A DNA stretch of 11,372 nucleotides, taken from the NCBI GenBank assembly GCA_025455445.1, contig JALOMN010000021.1, positions 1 to 11,372 on the forward strand, given 5' to 3'. The notes below the pieces were generated by a model. It did not search any database. It was given only the letters and a program-made list of their open reading frames with translations, and was not told the origin of the DNA. A program made the position numbers and the translations under genes. This stretch comes from Cyclobacteriaceae bacterium (GTDB lineage: Bacteria; Bacteroidota; Bacteroidia; Cytophagales; Cyclobacteriaceae). Shown here piece after piece: positions 6,470 through 11,372 of this stretch (position 1 is its first letter; each line of letters begins with the position of its first letter).

Positions 6470-8974
6470 GTGGCAGAAGAAAGCAATTTACCTCCGGCAA
6501 GACAGAACATAATACCCATCAATATTGAAGATGAGATGCGCGGTGCCTACATCGATTACTCGATGTCTGTAATCGTGTCAAGAGCGTTGCCGGATGTGCG
6601 TGATGGCTTGAAGCCAGTACATAGAAGGGTGCTTTATGGAATGCTTGACCTGGGAGTGAACTATAACAAACCGTATAAAAAATCAGCCAGGATAGTCGGA
6701 GAAGTACTGGGTAAATATCACCCGCATGGTGACTCTTCAGTGTATGACACCATGGTGCGAATGGCACAGGATTGGTCATTGCGCTATACATTGGTAGATG
6801 GGCAGGGTAACTTTGGTTCGATTGATGGAGATTCGCCCGCTGCGATGCGTTACACCGAAGCACGCTTACGCAGATTGGCTGAAGAGATGTTGGCCGATAT
6901 CAATAAGGATACGGTTGATTTTCAACCCAACTTTGACGACTCGCTGACAGAACCTACGGTATTGCCGGGTAAGGCTCCCAATTTATTGATCAATGGTTCT
7001 TCAGGGATAGCAGTGGGTATGGCCACCAACATGGCTCCACACAATCTGAGCGAGGTGGTTGATGGAATAATTGCCTATATCGACAACCGCGACATCACGA
7101 TTGTTGAGTTGATGAAATACATCACCGCACCAGACTTTCCCACAGGCGGTATCATTTATGGTTATCGAGGAGTACAGGAAGCATTTCTTACCGGCAGAGG
7201 AAGAATTGTAGTGCGTTCAAAGGCAGAAATTGTTACCTCCAGCACAGGCAAAGACCAGATTGTGGTGACTGAAATACCTTACATGGTAAATAAGGCGCAG
7301 ATGATTGAAAAAACTGCCGCCCTGGTCAATGAAAAGAAAATTGAAGGTATCAGTGACATCCGCGATGAATCTGACAGAGATGGATACCGAGTGGTGTATG
7401 ACTTGAAGAGAGATGCGATACCCAACATCGTGCTAAACAACTTATTCAAATACACACAACTTCAATCCTCATTTGGAGTTAATAATGTAGCTCTTGTAAA
7501 AGGTCGTCCTCAAACGCTGAATCTCAAGGACTTAATAGTCTATTTTGTAGAGCATCGTCATGAAGTGGTGGTGCGCAGAACACGATATGAGTTAAATGAA
7601 GCAGAGAAGCGGGCGCATATATTAGAGGGTTACCTGATTGCACTCGACCACCTCGATGAAGTAATTGCATTAATCCGTAATTCGAAAGATCCGGAGGTGG
7701 CAAAAATCGGGTTGATGACTCAATTCAACCTTTCTGAAATTCAGGCAAAGGCCATTCTCGAAATGCGTTTACAGCGCCTCACTGGCCTGGAGCGTGAGAA
7801 GATTCAAAATGAATACAAGGAAGTGAAGGCGCTTATAGACCGGTTGAATGAAATACTTTCCAACGAGTCTGTAAGGATGGGTATCATCAAAGATGAATTG
7901 GCTGATATCAAAGAGCGTTATGGAGACGCCCGCAGAACACAGGTAGTCAATAGCGAAGATGACATTACATTGGAAGACATGATTCCTAATGAAGAGATGG
8001 TAATTACCGTTTCAAATCAGGGATATGTGAAGCGCACTTCATTATCTGAATATCGCACACAGGGCAGAGGCGGCATTGGTTCGAAAGCAGCTTCTTCGAA
8101 AGAGGATGATTTTACTGAGCATTTATTTATCAGTCAGGCGCACAATTACCTGTTGATTTTCACCGAGTTTGGTCAGTTGTATTGGAAGAAGGTGTATGAA
8201 ATTCCTGAAGGAAATAAAACATCCAAAGGAAGAGCCATTCAAAATCTTCTTAACATTGAGCCCGGTGATAAGGTACGCGCAGTAATCAACGTAAAGAGCC
8301 TGGAGGATACAGAATACATCAACAATACATTTGTAATTCTTTGCACTGAAAAGGGCACAATCAAAAAAACTTCATTAGAAGCATACTCCAGACCGAGGGC
8401 TAATGGAATTACTGCAATTACTATCAACGAAGGAGACAGGTTGTTGAACGCTGCCTTGACCAACGGTAGCAACGATATCATCATTGCCAAGAGCGAAGGC
8501 AAAGCAGTTCGCTTCCACGAAAGTGATGTACGCCCGATGGGAAGAACGGCTACTGGAGTTAGAGGTGTAACTTTAGAAAGTGATTCTGATAAAGTAATCG
8601 GCATGGTATGCATCTCTCGAGCGGATGCCAATTTATTGGTGGTATCTGAAAAAGGATATGGCAAACGGTCATCCATTGAAGACTACCGCATTACACGCAG
8701 AGGTGGCAAAGGCGTGAAGACTCTGAACATCACCGAAAAAACTGGCAAGCTTGTTGCAATCAAGGAGGTAATCGATAATGATGACCTTATGATTATTAAC
8801 AAATCGGGTATTAGTATACGCATCAGTGTAGGAGAACTAAGAGTAATGGGCCGCGCCACACAGGGTGTGCGTCTGATTAAACTCAATGAAGACGATGCGA
8901 TTTCTTCTGTTGAAAAGATTCAAAAGATAGAAGACGACATACAGGAAAATGAAAGCACAAACCAAACTGAATAA
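6470..8974 (+). CDS. gyrA: DNA gyrase subunit A
   Basis: GyrA is the breakage-reunion subunit of gyrase (GyrA2GyrB2), which introduces negative supercoils into DNA in the cytoplasm. The 834-residue protein is full length. The N-terminal domain begins [20 protein letters not shown] (15-34). The catalytic tyrosine is Tyr128 in AAMRYTE. The quinolone pocket reads [11 protein letters not shown] (84-94), with Ser89 and Asp93 matching E. coli Ser83 and Asp87, the quinolone-sensitive residues. The C-terminal pinwheel domain starts near 500. Its GyrA box is QGRGGIG (531-537), which differs from the classic QRRGGKG; a closer copy, TRRGGKG (742-748), lies in a later blade. The tail is acidic ([14 protein letters not shown]), as is common in GyrA. 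The start is GTG 6470, because an in-frame TAA lies at 6446-6448 and no ATG intervenes. A GyrA rather than ParC identity is supported by the box and by the length. Confidence 0.97.
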   Translation: MAEESNLPPARQNIIPINIEDEMRGAYIDYSMSVIVSRALPDVRDGLKPVHRRVLYGMLDLGVNYNKPYKKSARIVGEVLGKYHPHGDSSVYDTMVRMAQDWSLRYTLVDGQGNFGSIDGDSPAAMRYTEARLRRLAEEMLADINKDTVDFQPNFDDSLTEPTVLPGKAPNLLINGSSGIAVGMATNMAPHNLSEVVDGIIAYIDNRDITIVELMKYITAPDFPTGGIIYGYRGVQEAFLTGRGRIVVRSKAEIVTSSTGKDQIVVTEIPYMVNKAQMIEKTAALVNEKKIEGISDIRDESDRDGYRVVYDLKRDAIPNIVLNNLFKYTQLQSSFGVNNVALVKGRPQTLNLKDLIVYFVEHRHEVVVRRTRYELNEAEKRAHILEGYLIALDHLDEVIALIRNSKDPEVAKIGLMTQFNLSEIQAKAILEMRLQRLTGLEREKIQNEYKEVKALIDRLNEILSNESVRMGIIKDELADIKERYGDARRTQVVNSEDDITLEDMIPNEEMVITVSNQGYVKRTSLSEYRTQGRGGIGSKAASSKEDDFTEHLFISQAHNYLLIFTEFGQLYWKKVYEIPEGNKTSKGRAIQNLLNIEPGDKVRAVINVKSLEDTEYINNTFVILCTEKGTIKKTSLEAYSRPRANGITAITINEGDRLLNAALTNGSNDIIIAKSEGKAVRFHESDVRPMGRTATGVRGVTLESDSDKVIGMVCISRADANLLVVSEKGYGKRSSIEDYRITRRGGKGVKTLNITEKTGKLVAIKEVIDNDDLMIINKSGISIRISVGELRVMGRATQGVRLIKLNEDDAISSVEKIQKIEDDIQENESTNQTE

Positions 8975-9007
8975 AACAAAATAGAACCTAATTTAAATTT
9001 ACGAGAG

Positions 9008-10225
9008 ATGAAAAAGATAGTAATCATGCTGATTTGGGCAGTACCTTTTTTGGCCTTCGGTCAAAAAGAAATCAAGCCTAGTATTGCCAATGCAGAAAAA
9101 GCATTGCGTGCCAATAAGTTGGATGAGGCCAAGGCCATCATTGATGTAACTACTACCAATCAGGAGTTCATGGTAGACAAAAAAGGAAATCCATCAAAGA
9201 ATGCAGCGAAGGCGTGGTATATGAAAGGCCTCGTGTATGCTGCATTTGATACGACCAAGGTAACATCCTTTAAGTCACTTGTGGCGGACGGATTTCCAAT
9301 TGCAAAAGAGTCATTTGAAAAAGCAAAATCATTGGACAAAGGTGCAACCGCATCATTTGTAAATGATCCAATGGGTTTTCCTATGATGAATCAGCAAGTG
9401 GATGCGTATCTGGCGCAGAGCTATTTCAACGTAGCCATATCTTCTTATCAGGATGAAAAGAATTACAAAAAAGCATTTGAGTACACCGAACGCACACTCT
9501 ACTTCATTCCTAACGACACCAGTATTTTGATGAATGCTGGTATATTCTTCGGCCCCGCTGCGGAAGAGTGGGATAAGTCGCTTGGTTATATAAATTCTTA
9601 CATAGAAAAAGGAGGCACTTCACCCGATGCGTACATCATGAAGTTCAGCATTTATCGCGATAACTTGAAAGACATGGATGGTGCATTGAAGGTAGCACAG
9701 GATATGGTAAAGAAATACCCTAACAATCCTGAATTCCCTAAATATGAATTGGACATGTATGTGAAGATGAATAAACTTCCTGAAGCAAAAGAAGTAATGC
9801 TGAAGCAAGCCACTGCAAATCCTAACGATAAGGAATCCAGGTATTTTCTAGGAGTTATTAGTTCAGAATTGAAGCAACCTGAAGAAGCCAAAAAATGGTT
9901 TGAAGAAGCGATTAAATTGGATTCAAAATATTTTGAGCCACAGTTAGGACTTGCCGAGCTTTTTTATCTGGAAGCAAAAGTAGAGAAGGATAAGATGAAT
10001 CAATTGGGTAACTCTAAAGACGATTTGAATAAGAAAATTGCCATTGACAAAGTGTATCAGGAAAAACTTAGAATTGCACTTCCTTATTGGGAAAAGTGCG
10101 AGAAACTGAGCCCGGATGATGGCAAAGTATTGGATGTGCTCTATATGATCTATAACGACCTTGAAATGACTGCACAGGTTACGCGGATTGAAAAGCGAAT
10201 GAAAACCTTAGGTTTATTAGATTAA
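9008..10225 (+). CDS. Secreted tetratricopeptide repeat (TPR) protein
   Basis: This 405-residue protein has a signal peptide (about 1-19: MKKIVIMLIW start, AFGQ cleavage) and no lipobox, so it is probably soluble in the periplasm. Most of it is helical repeats. The clearest TPR is at about 275-308 (ESRYFLGVISSELKQPEEAK followed by KWFEEAIKLD). Weaker units lie near 26-46, 66-110, 134-168, 206-237 and 241-270. TPR arrays bind other proteins, and no enzymatic motif is visible. It begins 33 nt after the gyrA stop with no terminator or -7 element between, so it is probably co-transcribed with gyrA. I recall TPR genes directly behind gyrA in other Bacteroidota, which suggests a conserved arrangement, but no functional link to gyrase is evident. 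It ends just before a strong terminator. Confidence 0.85.
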   Translation: MKKIVIMLIWAVPFLAFGQKEIKPSIANAEKALRANKLDEAKAIIDVTTTNQEFMVDKKGNPSKNAAKAWYMKGLVYAAFDTTKVTSFKSLVADGFPIAKESFEKAKSLDKGATASFVNDPMGFPMMNQQVDAYLAQSYFNVAISSYQDEKNYKKAFEYTERTLYFIPNDTSILMNAGIFFGPAAEEWDKSLGYINSYIEKGGTSPDAYIMKFSIYRDNLKDMDGALKVAQDMVKKYPNNPEFPKYELDMYVKMNKLPEAKEVMLKQATANPNDKESRYFLGVISSELKQPEEAKKWFEEAIKLDSKYFEPQLGLAELFYLEAKVEKDKMNQLGNSKDDLNKKIAIDKVYQEKLRIALPYWEKCEKLSPDDGKVLDVLYMIYNDLEMTAQVTRIEKRMKTLGLLD

Positions 10226-10245
10226 CCAAACAGTTCTTAAATAAT

Positions 10246-10272
10246 AAAAAAGAGGCTTAGAGCCTCTTTTTT
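10246..10272. terminator. Bidirectional intrinsic terminator between convergent genes
   Basis: AAAAAAGAGGCT (10246-10257) pairs perfectly with AGCCTCTTTTTT (10261-10272) around a 3-nt loop (TAG). The hairpin core is 7 bp with 4 G-C pairs, flanked by an A-tract and a T-tract. On either strand this reads as a hairpin followed by a U-run, so it can end both the TPR gene transcript (plus) and the ABC-F gene transcript (minus). Confidence 0.92.
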
Positions 10273-10296
10273 ATTTTACAATCATTTGTGTTTACA

Positions 10297-11372
<1,076 letters not shown>

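Noticed and set aside
8239..8676. Long minus-strand open frame inside gyrA (and others at 1671-1979 and 6519-6863)
   Set aside because: They lie wholly antisense to strongly supported genes, their translations resemble no family, and they lack start-region signals.

Overview
The window reads as chromosomal housekeeping sequence from a Bacteroidota bacterium, most likely of the Cytophagales type. This is inferred from four things. A secreted protease ends in a type IX secretion (T9SS) sorting domain. Several intergenic regions carry the Bacteroidota sigma factor -7 signature TAnnTTTG. Start codons mostly lack Shine-Dalgarno sequences. The protein sequences, notably GyrA and the outer-membrane barrel with its conserved tail, have a Bacteroidota character. 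I see no mobile element, phage gene, CRISPR array, tRNA or rRNA.

Layout. At the left edge (1-59, minus) is the first 19 codons of a TrpF-like protein, transcribed away from the rest. From 111 the plus strand carries a lipoprotein gene that overlaps by 14 nt a T9SS-exported subtilisin-like protease (to 2424). Next comes rpe, ribulose-phosphate 3-epimerase (2487-3134), with its own candidate promoter. It is followed by three cell-envelope genes: an LpoB-like lipoprotein (3173-3754), a COG3014-type lipoprotein with TPR-like helices (3792-5210), and an outer-membrane beta-barrel protein with a Cys/His and basic tail (5241-6305). A 164-bp gap with a candidate promoter leads to gyrA (6470-8974). 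A secreted TPR protein (9008-10225) lies 33 nt behind gyrA. A strong symmetrical hairpin at 10246-10272 then separates this block from a convergent minus-strand ABC-F ATPase gene that runs off the right edge (10297-11372).

How the genes work together. The clearest functional unit is the LpoB-like/COG3014 lipoprotein pair, which probably supports peptidoglycan synthesis from the outer membrane; the adjacent barrel protein is a possible partner. The lipoprotein and protease at 111-2424 look translationally coupled. GyrA and the TPR protein are probably co-transcribed. ABC-F is a YbiT/YkpA-like ribosome-associated ATPase whose second nucleotide-binding domain has lost a recognisable Walker A.

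Nothing here forces the conclusion of a new defence or mobile system. The points most worth following up are the TrpF-like protein lacking the catalytic cysteine, the envelope gene cluster with its barrel tail, and the degenerate ABC-F domain.
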